This document shows, piece after piece, positions 1 to 9,000 of a stretch of 10,091 nucleotides of DNA (its first letter is position 1; each line of letters starts with the position of its first letter). Below the pieces are notes generated by a model. That model searched no databases, was not told the origin of the DNA, and was given only the letters and a program-made list of their open reading frames with translations. The position numbers and the translations under genes were made by a program. Source of the stretch: Isotricha intestinalis (taxonomy: Eukaryota; Ciliophora; Litostomatea; Vestibuliferida; Isotrichidae); assembly GCA_023807065.1 (NCBI GenBank), contig JAJJLU010001090.1, positions 1-10,091 on the forward strand, written 5' to 3'.

Positions 1-23
1 AATCCCCAATCCCCAATCCCCAA
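1..23. repeat. Left telomere, (AATCCCC)n
   Basis: Three perfect copies of the 7-nt unit AATCCCC, plus the first two bases of a fourth, form the extreme left end. The C-rich strand reads 5' to 3' into the chromosome, the orientation expected of a left telomere. The complementary G-rich unit, GGGGATT, occurs at the right end of the window. The unit differs from Tetrahymena (CCCCAA) and Oxytricha/Euplotes (CCCCAAAA) telomeres by its T. I recall CCCCAAT-type ends for rumen entodiniomorph ciliates, but that is memory and not something visible here. Confidence 0.93.
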
Positions 24-154
24 CAATTATAATTTTCTTTTTTTTTATTTTTGAATACAATATTTCAGAAATTATTTATTTTTTGATAAAATGAATTTAA
101 ATTAAAAATATAATAACTATTAATTATTTATAATAAATACATATTAATTAAAAA
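24..154. other. Left subtelomeric non-coding spacer
   Basis: Only 131 nt separate the telomere from the stop codon of the ankyrin-repeat gene, so this stretch must contain that gene's 3' UTR and polyadenylation site. It is almost pure A/T with no repeat or reading frame that I can support. Very short subtelomeres are usual for gene-sized ciliate macronuclear chromosomes. Confidence 0.6.
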
Positions 155-2737
155 TTATAATTCAACGTTAATACATTCCCATGGATTTAATCCATTATTA
201 TTTAATATATTTTCATAAGCTCCATAATAAATTAATAAATTAGCAACTTTATAGTTTCTTAAGGAAAGAGCATAATGTAAAGGAGAATTTCCTTGATTCT
301 AAAAAATTAAATAATAATATAATTACATTTGTAATATTTGGATTACATTCATGCAATAATAAAAATTGTATCATTTCAATTTTACAATTATTTTTTGATG
401 CAAAATTTAAAAATGTATTTCCATTTTCATCTTTATAATTTATATTTATTGAACCTAAATTATCTAAAATTAATTTCTCCATTAAAACGTCATTTTCTTT
501 TTCAATATGATAAAATATATTTTTGTAAAAATTATTTTGAATTTTATGGAATTTTAAATCATTTGATGTGATTATTTCATTTTTATTTTTATTATTTAAA
601 GGATTATATCGATAATAATCAATAGTTTTTTCAATTTCTTTTTTTATTAATTTTTGTAAATGATAACTTTTTCTTTCAATTTTTATATTATCATCTTTAC
701 TTTCTGAATCTTTTGAATCTGAAAAGATTTTATCTTCACTTTTTTGAATAGATTGAATAGATTGTGTTTTTATGTTTATTTTATTTTTATTCAATAAATC
801 TTTTTTTATATCTTTTGTTCTAAGATCTTGAAAAAATAAAAAATTTTTTTTCCTATTTTTAGCTAAAGAAAGGAGTGATTGTATTTTTTCTTTATTATTT
901 ATATTATTCAATAAAGATTTAGTAATATTTTTATTTGTAATTATAAATGCAAAATTCCTTTTTAAAATTTTATTATTAATATTTTCAATTCCTTCATTAA
1001 ATATTAAATTTAAAACATCTTTTCTTAAATCTAGATATTTATCTGGAATAAAATCAAAATGAATTGAAAAAAATTCAGTCAAAATAAAACTTGAAATATA
1101 ATATTTAAAAAATTTATTTGCTTTATATATAAATTTATCAAATTCTTTAATATTTGTTTTTCTGAATAAAAACATAAAAATTTGTTTTAATGTTTTTTGA
1201 GATCCTTCTATTGTATTTATTTGTTTAACAATTAAATTTTTTTCTATTTTTTCTATTAAATTAAAAACTATAAGTGATTGTTTATAAACTAATTCTTTCT
1301 TAAAAAAATTTTTATTATTTTCAATTTTATCATATTTTGATTTTATATTTTTTTCAAATTTTTCGAGAAAATCTATTGATTTTTCTTTTTTTTCTAAGAT
1401 ATTATTATCAAAAATAATATCAATGTTTTTCATAATCATTGTTTTTTCTTTTAAAATTAATGAATTTCTAAAACAAACTCTTTTACTTTCTTTTATTATA
1501 TTATTTGTCATAATTTTATAAAAAGTGTTTCTCTTTCCTTTTTTATTTTTTAATTTTAAATGCTTTAATGAGGATAAAGATTTAAATTTTTTTATAGTTT
1601 TCATTATATCCTTTTTCTTTTCATTTCCATTATTTATATTATCATCAATATTAACATAATTTATCTTATTTATATTATTATTATTATTATCAATGTTATA
1701 TTTCTCAATATCATTTTTATTTTTTTTATCAATTTCATTTTGATTTTTATTATTATTAATATCAATACTATTTTTATTTAAATTACTGAAAATAGAATTT
1801 TTTTGTTTTTTGGAAATTAAAGAATTACTATCATTCAAAATTTTATTTCCTCTTCCTGAATTTTCATAAGTTTTAAAAAAACTTTGTGGAATAGAAGATA
1901 TCTTTTTTTCACTGGAAGAATCAGTTTTAACTAAAGTAGAATTTAAAAGAAGAGTTTGTAAACTATTTTTATTTTGATTTAAAACAGATCTTTCATTAGT
2001 TAGATTTCTTGAATGAATTTGATAATTTCTTGTTCTAAAAGAATTATAATTTTCTAAAACAATATTGTGGGTTTTTAAATTATTTGAAAAGTTTAATTCA
2101 TTATTATTCATAAAAGAATATAAATGTTTTCTTTTATTATTATCATTATTAAAAATTGAAATATCATTTTTATTAAATTCACTTGAATTAAAATTAGGAA
2201 ATTTATTTATTATTGGATTGTTTTTATGTATTTTTGAATAAAAATAATATTTTTCAAAAGTATTTCTATTATTTATATCTGATAAACTTCTTGGTTTTTT
2301 ATTATTTAATAAAGAAGATGAAGAATTTTTACTTTCTATATTTGAATCTTGATAAGACAATTTTTCTTTTTTTAAAAAGTTTTTGAAATTTGAATCATCT
2401 TTATGATATTTAATCTTATATTTTTTATTATTATTCTCTTTATTAATAGTATTTTCATCTATATTTGAATTTTTTTCTGAACTATGAGTAATTTCTACTT
2501 TCGGTAATATTTCTGATTGATTTTTATTTCTTCCTTTTTTTAAAGAAATTTTTCTTCTCTTTTTTGAAAAAGAATTTATAAATTTATTTAAACTTATTTT
2601 TTCTGATTCAGAATAATATGCCTTTATATTATTTTTATTATGTCTTTTTTTATTTGATATTTTATTTAAACTATTGTCTTCAATCTATATTTTATTAAAT
2701 ATATAAATACCTTTGATCTTACAAAATTATTTTTCAT
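155..2737 (-). CDS. Lys/Asn-rich protein with C-terminal ankyrin repeats, three exons
   Basis: Exons are 2737-2711, 2684-327 and 298-155; removing the 26- and 28-nt introns gives 842 residues. The start ATG (2735-2737) has an in-frame TAA 12 nt upstream. Exon 1 encodes MKNNFVRSK. The codon at 2358-2360, which might be taken for a start, is an internal TTG (Leu118). Residues 10 to about 420 are low-complexity, rich in Lys, Asn and Ser, with a basic cluster at 50-59 (KKRRKISLKK) that could be a nuclear localisation signal, and an Asn-rich tract near 320-360. Residues about 425-630 look helical and charged and match no family I know. The C-terminus carries ankyrin repeats: about 761-795 (DENGNTFLNFA, then FLLLHECNPNI), about 796-828 (GNSPLHYAL, then LLIYYGAYENI), and a partial third ending in GLNPWECINVEL. 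Ankyrin repeats bind proteins, so a scaffold or adaptor role is inferred; partner and location are unknown. The gene model is strong, the function weak. Confidence 0.85.
299..326 (-). other. Intron 2 of the ankyrin-repeat gene, 28 nt
   Basis: On the minus strand this runs from GTAATTATAT to TTTTTTAG and is phase 0, between AAT (Asn795) and AAT (Asn796). Reading through it shifts the frame and ends at a TAA at 249-251 after a tail (SFTLCSFLKKL) with no ankyrin character. Splicing restores the second ankyrin repeat (NQGNSPLHYAL) and ends at a TAA at 155-157. The recovered repeat is independent evidence that the intron is real. Confidence 0.9.
2685..2710 (-). other. Intron 1 of the ankyrin-repeat gene, 26 nt
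   Basis: On the minus strand this runs from GTATTTATAT to AAAATATAG. It lies between an AAG codon (Lys9) and ATT (Ile10), so it is phase 0. It contains no G between the splice-site Gs. Because 26 is not a multiple of three, retention would shift the frame, and the downstream frame reaches the intron's own TAG acceptor when followed backwards. Removal joins a nine-codon exon with a proper ATG to 786 open codons that otherwise lack a nearby ATG. Confidence 0.83.
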
Positions 2738-3623
2738 ATTATAATATTATTTAATATATCAAAAAAAATGAAAAAATTAGAATATTAGTTAATTAAAAAA
2801 AAAAATAATGAAAATAAAATATTGTATTTATTATACAATTAAAATTTAAAAAATGAATGCTATTTTATTCCATATAACAACTCAAATATAATTTAAAAAA
2901 CAATTAAATATTTAATAAGTATTTTTCTTTCAAATAAACATTTAGTAATAAAAATTGTAATTCCAACAAATTCTCAAAGTTATTCAAAATATATATTATT
3001 AAATTAAATAATTATTTCACAAAATTGAAATAAAATAATCACTTTGAATCAATATTTCTTTTATAAATTTATGAAACAATAAATTAGTGTTAATTCCAAT
3101 GTTAATGACAATGTTAAAAATAGTTTTTGAGATTTAATATTAATTTAAAATAATACATATATTTTTTAAAATAAATTAAGCTGTTCCATATTAATCTGAT
3201 TTAAAAAACATAAATTTTTCTTTGAGACATTTTTGTTTTAAAAATATAATGAGTTTTTAGATAGATTTTTTTCAATTTATTTATTATTACATAAGAAATA
3301 ATTTTTATAATAAATCAATAAAAAAATCACATTCTCAATTAAAGAAATAAGATAATTATGTGATTATTTGGTATGGATTTTTGGCATTAATCATTTATTT
3401 AATTTGGGAAAATTTATTTTAATTATGAAAAATATAATATTAAGATTTATTAAATATTTAATTTTATTTTCATATGATTAGAATCAATTTTTTATTTTTT
3501 TTCTTCTTTATATTTTAGAAATAGAATATTTTATTTATTTAATTATATAAAAGAATAGTTCAATAAACTTAAAATTTTTGAGTAAATAAATTAATTATTT
3601 TTAAAAATTAACTAAACTAAAAA
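2738..3623. other. Intergenic region between the two minus-strand genes
   Basis: These 886 nt hold the 3' flank of the aminopeptidase gene and the 5' flank of the ankyrin-repeat gene. Stops are dense in all frames and I see no coding-like run, RNA gene or tandem array. One small inverted repeat is present: AATCACAT at 3325-3332 and ATGTGATT at 3358-3365. In DNA this A/T-rich it may be chance. Promoter and polyadenylation sites must lie here but cannot be picked out by eye. Confidence 0.6.
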
Positions 3624-6410
3624 TTAAGCATTTTTTTCACATAAATCATGAGTTTTTTGGAATTTTTTCATATCATCAATTAAATCCACAATATATTTAT
3701 GACAAGTATCACTATCTTTAACTTGTGGTTCAATTGCTTCTAATTTTTTAATATTTTCATCAGTTGGAAAATTTCTTGGTCCACATAAATAAATAAAATA
3801 TTCTAAAAAGAAATAATCCATTTTTTTTAATTTAACAACTTCTTCAAAAAATTTATCAGTAATAAATTCTTTAACTAAATTTAATTGATTCATATTAACA
3901 AAACCAAACATATAAGCTTGCATATTTTTTAAAGAATCACTATTAGATTTTTTAGTTAATATTTCCCAAATTTCTTCTTTTATTTTTTTGTCTGGAAGAG
4001 AAGCTTTACATCTTAACTTAGCTTTAATAGATTTATCTGAATTATTATCTAATTCAATTTGTTTATTCAAAATTTTTTCTTTTTCTTCTAAAGAAATTGA
4101 TTCTAAAGAATATAATTTAGAACAAATAGTAAAATTCATTTCATTAGTAAAATATTTTTTGTCTAAATCATAATTTACACCATCTACTTCAATATAATAT
4201 TTATTTTCATTTAACCAATTTTTTAATACATTTATATTTTTTTCTGTATTTGCATAAGATATTAAATATTCAACTGATAAATTTAAAAATTCTTCATTGT
4301 TTTTATTTTTAACAATTAATTTTTTAAGTAAATCAAACATTTTATCAGAATAATTTTCATAAAATTTAGGAGATAAATAATTTTTTAAAATACCAATTGT
4401 AGGTCTTAATACATTAGTAATTATTTCTAAACTATTTTCATCAATTAAAAATTTAAGAATACAATCAAAATATTTTTGACAAGGAATAACAGCATTTTTA
4501 GTCATATCAATTAAACTTTTATAAACCATTTGTCTTGATAAAGTATCATTTACATTTTTATTTAAATTTTCCATAAAATAATTTAAAGTTTTATCATCAA
4601 TAATCCATTTAAAATAAGCCCAATCATTATAATTTAAAATAACTCCTTTTGGTTCAGGTAAATTTTCTAATTGTTTTATTTCTGTATTTTTTTCAGGTTG
4701 TACCATAACTTTAATTACTTTATCATCTTCAGATTTTTCATACAATAATTTAATTTCAAACATATGTGTTTGAAGATTATTAAATTTTTCTAAAACTGGA
4801 GTTTGTTCAATAATAAAACTTTTGATTTTTCCATTTTCAATATTATATATTGGTTTTAATTGATTTAACCCTGCTTTTGTTAAATAATTTTTACATAAAT
4901 CTTTTAAATCAAATTTAAATTCTTCATTATTATTTTTATTATTAACTTTAATAGCTTCATCCATATTATCAACGAAAAAATCAAATTTAGAATTTTTCCA
5001 TTTATACTTTTTAAAATATTCTTTTAAACCAAAAGAAAAATTATCAAATCCAATAAAATAGAATATTTGTTTTAATAAAGACGACCCTTTATAATAAACA
5101 ATTCCATCAAAATTATTTTCACTTTGTTCAGTATCTTCAATTTCAGAATAAACAGGATGAGTAGTATTCATTTGGTCTTTATCATATCCAAATTGTTTCA
5201 TATTATTAAAAGCAATCCAAGTATTTTTATAAGGTAAATTTAATTGACTTTGACATAAAAAAGATATAAAAGTAGCAAAAGATTCATTTAACCATAAATC
5301 ATCCCACCAAGTCATTGTTACTAAATTTCCAAACCACATATGTGCTAATTCATGTAAAACTGTAATTGAAAATTTACTTTTTTTTGTTTCATCTGCTTTT
5401 TTTTCCCATAAATATATTTCATTATATGTTACTAAACCTACATTTTCCATTGCACCAAAATTATATTCTGGACAAAAGATTTGATCATATTTTGAATATG
5501 GATATGCTATTCCAAAATATTTTTTATAAAATTCCATTCCTTTTATTGTTACATTAAATTGATCTTTTGGGTCTCCAAATAATTTTAAGGATTGTCTCAT
5601 AAATATTCTCAATGGAATTTTATAGTTAAATGGATTTGTATACATATAATAATTTCCTCCACATACACAATATAAATAAGGTGAAATTTTAGGTGTTTCA
5701 TTAAATAAACTTATCATATAATTTTTATTATATATTGATTTAAATAAAAATTCATAATCTTCTTTAGATAAAGAATCATATAATTCTTTTAATTTTTCAC
5801 AATCTAAATCTTCATCTTTGGAATTTTCATTAATTTTCCATTTCAAAATTTCTTCACTATTAGATAACATAATCCAATCATTAGGTCCAATTAAAGTTAT
5901 TTTTAAAATAGCTTTAATATCAGGTTGTTCAAAAACAGGAAAAATTAAAGAACAACCATTAGGTTCAGATTGACTATAAATATATTCATTTTTATCGGAA
6001 GGATCAATAAAATGATGAATACCAACTCCTTTATGTTGATATTTTCCAGTAAATAATATTTCTACTTTATTCACTTCATTTAATATTAAATCTAAATGAC
6101 TTAAATATAATCTTTGTTCTTTATGTATTATTTTTTCTATTTTCTTTGAATTGATTATTATTTGATGTACTGTTCCATCAAAATTTAAAAAAATATCATT
6201 TTGATTTTTATCATTATATGAAAAAGTTAATGTTAGTTTTCCTTCAAAATCATTTTTTGGGAATAAATCGTTTTTATCTGTTGATTTTCTTAAACATAAT
6301 ATTAAATTATAATAGACATAGTAATCACCGTTTGAATCTATTATTTGAGCTTTTCGAGTTATTGCTTCTTTATGTGTGAATGGAACTTTTTTTTCTTCTT
6401 CTTCAGACAT
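3624..6410 (-). CDS. M1-family zinc aminopeptidase, puromycin-sensitive type
   Basis: The 928-residue protein removes single amino acids from peptide N-termini using one zinc ion. The exopeptidase motif GAMEN is at 319-323. The zinc site HExxH-x18-E is complete: H353, E354 (general base), H357 and E376 (in NESFA). Tyr439, in VYYKG, fits the transition-state-stabilising tyrosine. The M1 domain order is followed: N-terminal beta domain (about 1-245), thermolysin-like catalytic domain (about 246-480), beta-sandwich (about 520-600, with GVILNYNDWAYF before the last domain), and helical ERAP1-like C-terminal domain (about 600-920). Length is normal for cytosolic puromycin-sensitive aminopeptidases. 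There is no signal peptide or membrane segment, so cytosolic turnover of peptides from the proteasome or digested food is inferred. The start is secure because an in-frame TAA lies directly before the ATG. No intron is needed. Substrate preference cannot be read from the sequence. Confidence 0.96.
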   Translation of the reverse strand: MSEEEEKKVPFTHKEAITRKAQIIDSNGDYYVYYNLILCLRKSTDKNDLFPKNDFEGKLTLTFSYNDKNQNDIFLNFDGTVHQIIINSKKIEKIIHKEQRLYLSHLDLILNEVNKVEILFTGKYQHKGVGIHHFIDPSDKNEYIYSQSEPNGCSLIFPVFEQPDIKAILKITLIGPNDWIMLSNSEEILKWKINENSKDEDLDCEKLKELYDSLSKEDYEFLFKSIYNKNYMISLFNETPKISPYLYCVCGGNYYMYTNPFNYKIPLRIFMRQSLKLFGDPKDQFNVTIKGMEFYKKYFGIAYPYSKYDQIFCPEYNFGAMENVGLVTYNEIYLWEKKADETKKSKFSITVLHELAHMWFGNLVTMTWWDDLWLNESFATFISFLCQSQLNLPYKNTWIAFNNMKQFGYDKDQMNTTHPVYSEIEDTEQSENNFDGIVYYKGSSLLKQIFYFIGFDNFSFGLKEYFKKYKWKNSKFDFFVDNMDEAIKVNNKNNNEEFKFDLKDLCKNYLTKAGLNQLKPIYNIENGKIKSFIIEQTPVLEKFNNLQTHMFEIKLLYEKSEDDKVIKVMVQPEKNTEIKQLENLPEPKGVILNYNDWAYFKWIIDDKTLNYFMENLNKNVNDTLSRQMVYKSLIDMTKNAVIPCQKYFDCILKFLIDENSLEIITNVLRPTIGILKNYLSPKFYENYSDKMFDLLKKLIVKNKNNEEFLNLSVEYLISYANTEKNINVLKNWLNENKYYIEVDGVNYDLDKKYFTNEMNFTICSKLYSLESISLEEKEKILNKQIELDNNSDKSIKAKLRCKASLPDKKIKEEIWEILTKKSNSDSLKNMQAYMFGFVNMNQLNLVKEFITDKFFEEVVKLKKMDYFFLEYFIYLCGPRNFPTDENIKKLEAIEPQVKDSDTCHKYIVDLIDDMKKFQKTHDLCEKNA

Positions 6411-6931
6411 TTATTTTTTATATATTTAACTTTTTTTAAATTAATATTTTTTTTTTGGATTTGGAGATTTTTTTATTTATTAAAATATCATCAAATTAAC
6501 TTTTTTTTAAAAAAAATTCATAGTGAAATTTTCAATTAATTTATAATATTTAACTCAATAAATTAAAATAATATTAAAAATATATAATAAACTTTTTTAA
6601 TACAAATGATATTTTTAATTATTAATAAATTAATTTTATAATTCATTCATTTAAAAAAAATACTCTCCAATCTATTGATATAATAAATTAAATTATAATT
6701 AGGCAAACTCAAAATATAAAAATGAAAATAGAGACCAAAGAAATTATTTTTCTAAATTTTAATAATTAAAATTTTTATAAATTAAATTATTTCAATAAAT
6801 AAAAAAAAATTGAATTACATAATAAAACCCATTTCTGGGACTTAATATAAAAATAAAAATTTGTATATAAATATTAAAATGATTTTTAGTTTATAATACA
6901 ATAAAAAATAAAAATTAAAAATCCAAAATTT
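6411..6931. promoter_or_regulatory. Divergent intergenic region with two promoters
   Basis: The aminopeptidase gene leaves leftwards and the glycosyltransferase gene rightwards, so these 521 nt must contain both 5' UTRs and start sites. There is no coding-like reading frame. A TATATAAAT string at 6864-6872, about 60 nt before the glycosyltransferase ATG, could be a TATA element, but such strings are common by chance at this A/T content. Whether one bidirectional promoter or two separate ones act here cannot be decided from sequence. Confidence 0.55.
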
Positions 6932-8326
6932 ATGAAAGTTCTTATTTCATATCTTTTTGTCGTTTCATCTTTATGTTCTATAACTTCTATAACTTTAAAT
7001 ATAAATAACATTTTTATTTCTGAAGGAAAAAATGATTTAAAAAAATCTTTATTAAATAATACTAACAATCAAAATACAATTTTACAATCAAAAAATGTGT
7101 TTAATGTTTCTCTTTTGTCTGATGAATATTATGAAGAAGAAAATTATAAAAAAATTAGATTAAAATGTAACTTATATAATTTAATTATTCCAATTCAATG
7201 TTTTTTAATGGAAAATTTAACTTCTAATTTTAAAGGTCCATACCATTTAAATGAAAATGAATTAGAAAAAAGTTTTTTGATAGAATTAAACGGTGATACT
7301 CAAATTATAAATATAGAAATATCAAAATTTTTTATAAACATCTTCAAAAAAAAAGAAATATTAAATTTAATAAATGATAAAAATTACATTCAAATAGAAT
7401 TTTCATCAAAAAAAAAAGACAATAAAATTTATATAGCAATGTCTCTTGATAATAATTATATATATCCAACAATTGTATCAATAACTTCAATAATGGAAAA
7501 TTCAAGTAAAGAAAATAAATATATATTTTATATAATGCATCCAGATGATTTTTCAGAAATAAATAAAAAAAAACTAAAAAGTATAGAAAAGAAATATAAT
7601 TACATATGTATAATAAATTTCTTAAATATGGGAAATAAATATCAAGGATTAAATTTAAAAAAAGACACTCCAACTGATATTTTAACTACTCCTGCTTATT
7701 ATAGACTTTCTTTATCAGATTTACTTCCGAAAGTTGATAAAATTATTTGGTTAGATGGAGATACACTTACATTAATTGATCTTAAAGAAATGTTTGATCT
7801 TAATATGGAAAATTATTATTATAAAGGTTATCGTGTTTGGTCTAGACAATGTATTGATAAATTTGTTGATAATTATATTTGCTCTGGTGTTCTTTTAATT
7901 AATTTAAAAGAATTAAGAGAAAATAATATAACAAGAAAATTTAATGAATTGATACAAAATCATAAAGATGAACTTCAATATCATGATGAAACAGTGATAA
8001 ATTATATTTGTGGTGAAAAAAATGGTATTTTACCTCCTAAATATGGAACATTAATTAGATATAAACTAGAAGAAGGAATTTATTTAGAAAAAGAAAAATT
8101 AGAAGCTTTAAAATATCCTGGTGTTCTACATCTTATGGATAAACCTTGGAAAGATAATAAAGCTTTAAAACTTTATGGTTCTTGTAAATGGTGGGAATAT
8201 GCTAAAAAATCTGATTTTTATGATGAAATTGATAATGCTTTTCCTATTGTAATTATTGAGAATGAAAAAAAAAATAAAAGATTTAAGAAATGGATTAATA
8301 AGTTATTTAAATTATTTAAAAAATAA
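6932..8326 (+). CDS. Secretory-pathway glycosyltransferase, family GT8
   Basis: The 464-residue protein should transfer a sugar from a nucleotide-sugar donor with retention of configuration. Residues 1 to about 20 are a signal peptide (Lys2, hydrophobic core VLISYLFVVSS), with no later membrane span, so an ER/Golgi-lumenal, vacuolar or secreted enzyme is inferred. Residues about 30-160 match nothing I know. The GT8 domain runs from about 166 to 425: strand IYIAMSLDNNYIYPTIVSI, then PAYYRLSLSDLLPKVDKIIW, the metal-binding DxD as LDGD (DGD 275-277), ICSGVLLINLKEL (316-328) and HDETVINYI. The family's terminal H-x2-G-x2-K-P-W appears shortened to HLMDKPW (400-406). Sequons at N42, N58, N95, N190 and N332 suit a lumenal protein. 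The last 18 residues are strongly basic. The start is the first ATG after an in-frame TAA at 6902-6904; no intron is needed. The domain resembles bacterial-type GT8 proteins as well as protist ones. Donor and acceptor are unknown. Confidence 0.9.
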   Translation: MKVLISYLFVVSSLCSITSITLNINNIFISEGKNDLKKSLLNNTNNQNTILQSKNVFNVSLLSDEYYEEENYKKIRLKCNLYNLIIPIQCFLMENLTSNFKGPYHLNENELEKSFLIELNGDTQIINIEISKFFINIFKKKEILNLINDKNYIQIEFSSKKKDNKIYIAMSLDNNYIYPTIVSITSIMENSSKENKYIFYIMHPDDFSEINKKKLKSIEKKYNYICIINFLNMGNKYQGLNLKKDTPTDILTTPAYYRLSLSDLLPKVDKIIWLDGDTLTLIDLKEMFDLNMENYYYKGYRVWSRQCIDKFVDNYICSGVLLINLKELRENNITRKFNELIQNHKDELQYHDETVINYICGEKNGILPPKYGTLIRYKLEEGIYLEKEKLEALKYPGVLHLMDKPWKDNKALKLYGSCKWWEYAKKSDFYDEIDNAFPIVIIENEKKNKRFKKWINKLFKLFKK

Positions 8327-8672
8327 ATGGAAATTTTATTGTTATCTAATATTTTAACTTTAAATAATACATTTTATTAATTCAATTTCATTAAAAATAT
8401 TAAATTTTTTTTGATAAATTTTAAAATAAATCATTTATACTCTCTTATATATTTTTTAAATATGTTACAATTAATATCTTTAATGATTCTTACAAAAGGT
8501 ATTCAGAGGTTTCTTTTTGAAAAGATAATATTAATTCATTTATTTGTTATTATTGTTCTAATCATGAATTTACCTAAAAATAAAAAATTTATTTTATAAA
8601 CATTTACAATTTTGAAATTAAATATTATATCAAATGATTTATCTATTTGAAAATTTGTAAAAATAGAATTTA
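8327..8672. other. 3' flank of the glycosyltransferase gene, no supported gene
   Basis: This stretch holds the 3' UTR of the glycosyltransferase gene. It has an open frame of 62 codons at 8411-8599 (plus strand) that is mostly Ile, Leu and Phe. That is what T-rich DNA gives by chance, and the frame has no motif and no coding-like purine-first codon pattern, so I do not call it a gene. Confidence 0.5.
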
Positions 8673-8830
8673 TATGAGAAAAACAAAAAGAAAAATCATG
8701 AAAATCATATTTTTGAATTTCTTTAAAAAAAATAAGCGATGAAATTGATATAAAGCAAATAATAAATGATGAAAAGTAGAAATTCTATTAGAAATAGAAG
8801 ATTTTAATAATCTGAAAAATCTCAGTTAAT
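8673..8830 (+). pseudogene. Short coding-like remnant, interrupted
   Basis: One plus-strand frame gives EKQKEKS, a TGA, KSYF, a second TGA, then ISLKKISDEIDIKQIINDEK before a TAG at 8778-8780. The frame one base back then continues with KVEILLEIEDFNNLKNLS and a TAA. Many codons start with G or A, as in coding DNA, and the two halves look like one acidic helical segment split by a frameshift. An alternative is a 22-nt GT-AG intron at 8777-8798, but the joined frame stops three codons later. It is too short for any family assignment and could be chance. Confidence 0.25.
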
Positions 8831-8837
8831 ATTCATT

Positions 8838-8854
8838 TTATTATTATTATTATT
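8838..8854. repeat. TTA trinucleotide microsatellite
   Basis: Just over five consecutive TTA units in non-coding DNA. Such short runs are expected at this base composition and have no evident function. Confidence 0.6.
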
Positions 8855-8912
8855 TAAAATCTTGAAAAACAATTAATGATAAATAGAAAGAATAAAATTA
8901 AAAGAATCAAGA

Positions 8913-8995
8913 AAATAATAAATTAATGAAGATAAACATTAAAACAAAAGTTTTTGAATTTATTTATTAATATTATCTTCATTATTTTTTTATTT
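8913..8995. repeat. Imperfect inverted repeat, 23-bp arms
   Basis: Arm 8913-8935 pairs with arm 8973-8995. The 12 inner positions (8924-8935 with 8973-8984, core AATGAAGATA / TATCTTCATT) pair perfectly, and only two T-T mismatches occur over all 23. The loop is 37 nt. It lies outside any intact gene, where the plus strand changes from A-rich to T-rich. It could form a hairpin in RNA or DNA, or mark the edge of an inverted duplication. Function is unknown. Confidence 0.55.
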
Positions 8996-9000
8996 CTTTT

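Noticed and set aside
338..571. Plus-strand open frame of 77 codons
   Set aside because: It lies antisense inside the ankyrin-repeat gene and is a shadow of its A/T-rich codons, with no motif.
1673..1692. ATT trinucleotide run as a separate microsatellite
   Set aside because: It encodes the Asn tract of the ankyrin-repeat protein, in frame, so it is part of that coding sequence.
249..2360. An intronless 703-codon gene starting at 2360
   Set aside because: The first codon is TTG, not a eukaryotic start, and the 3' end lacks ankyrin character. The spliced model explains both ends better.
3325..3365. Inverted repeat AATCACAT / ATGTGATT as an operator or hairpin
   Set aside because: Only 8 bp with a 25-nt loop in DNA of very low complexity; no flanking context supports a function.
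7344..7673. Minus-strand open frame of 109 codons, Leu/Phe/Tyr-rich and membrane-like
   Set aside because: It is antisense to the catalytic region of the GT8 gene; hydrophobicity follows from complementing Lys/Asn/Ile codons.
8411..8599. Possible 62-residue hydrophobic membrane protein
   Set aside because: No motif, no coding-like codon pattern, and hydrophobic text is expected from T-rich DNA. Not enough to call a gene.
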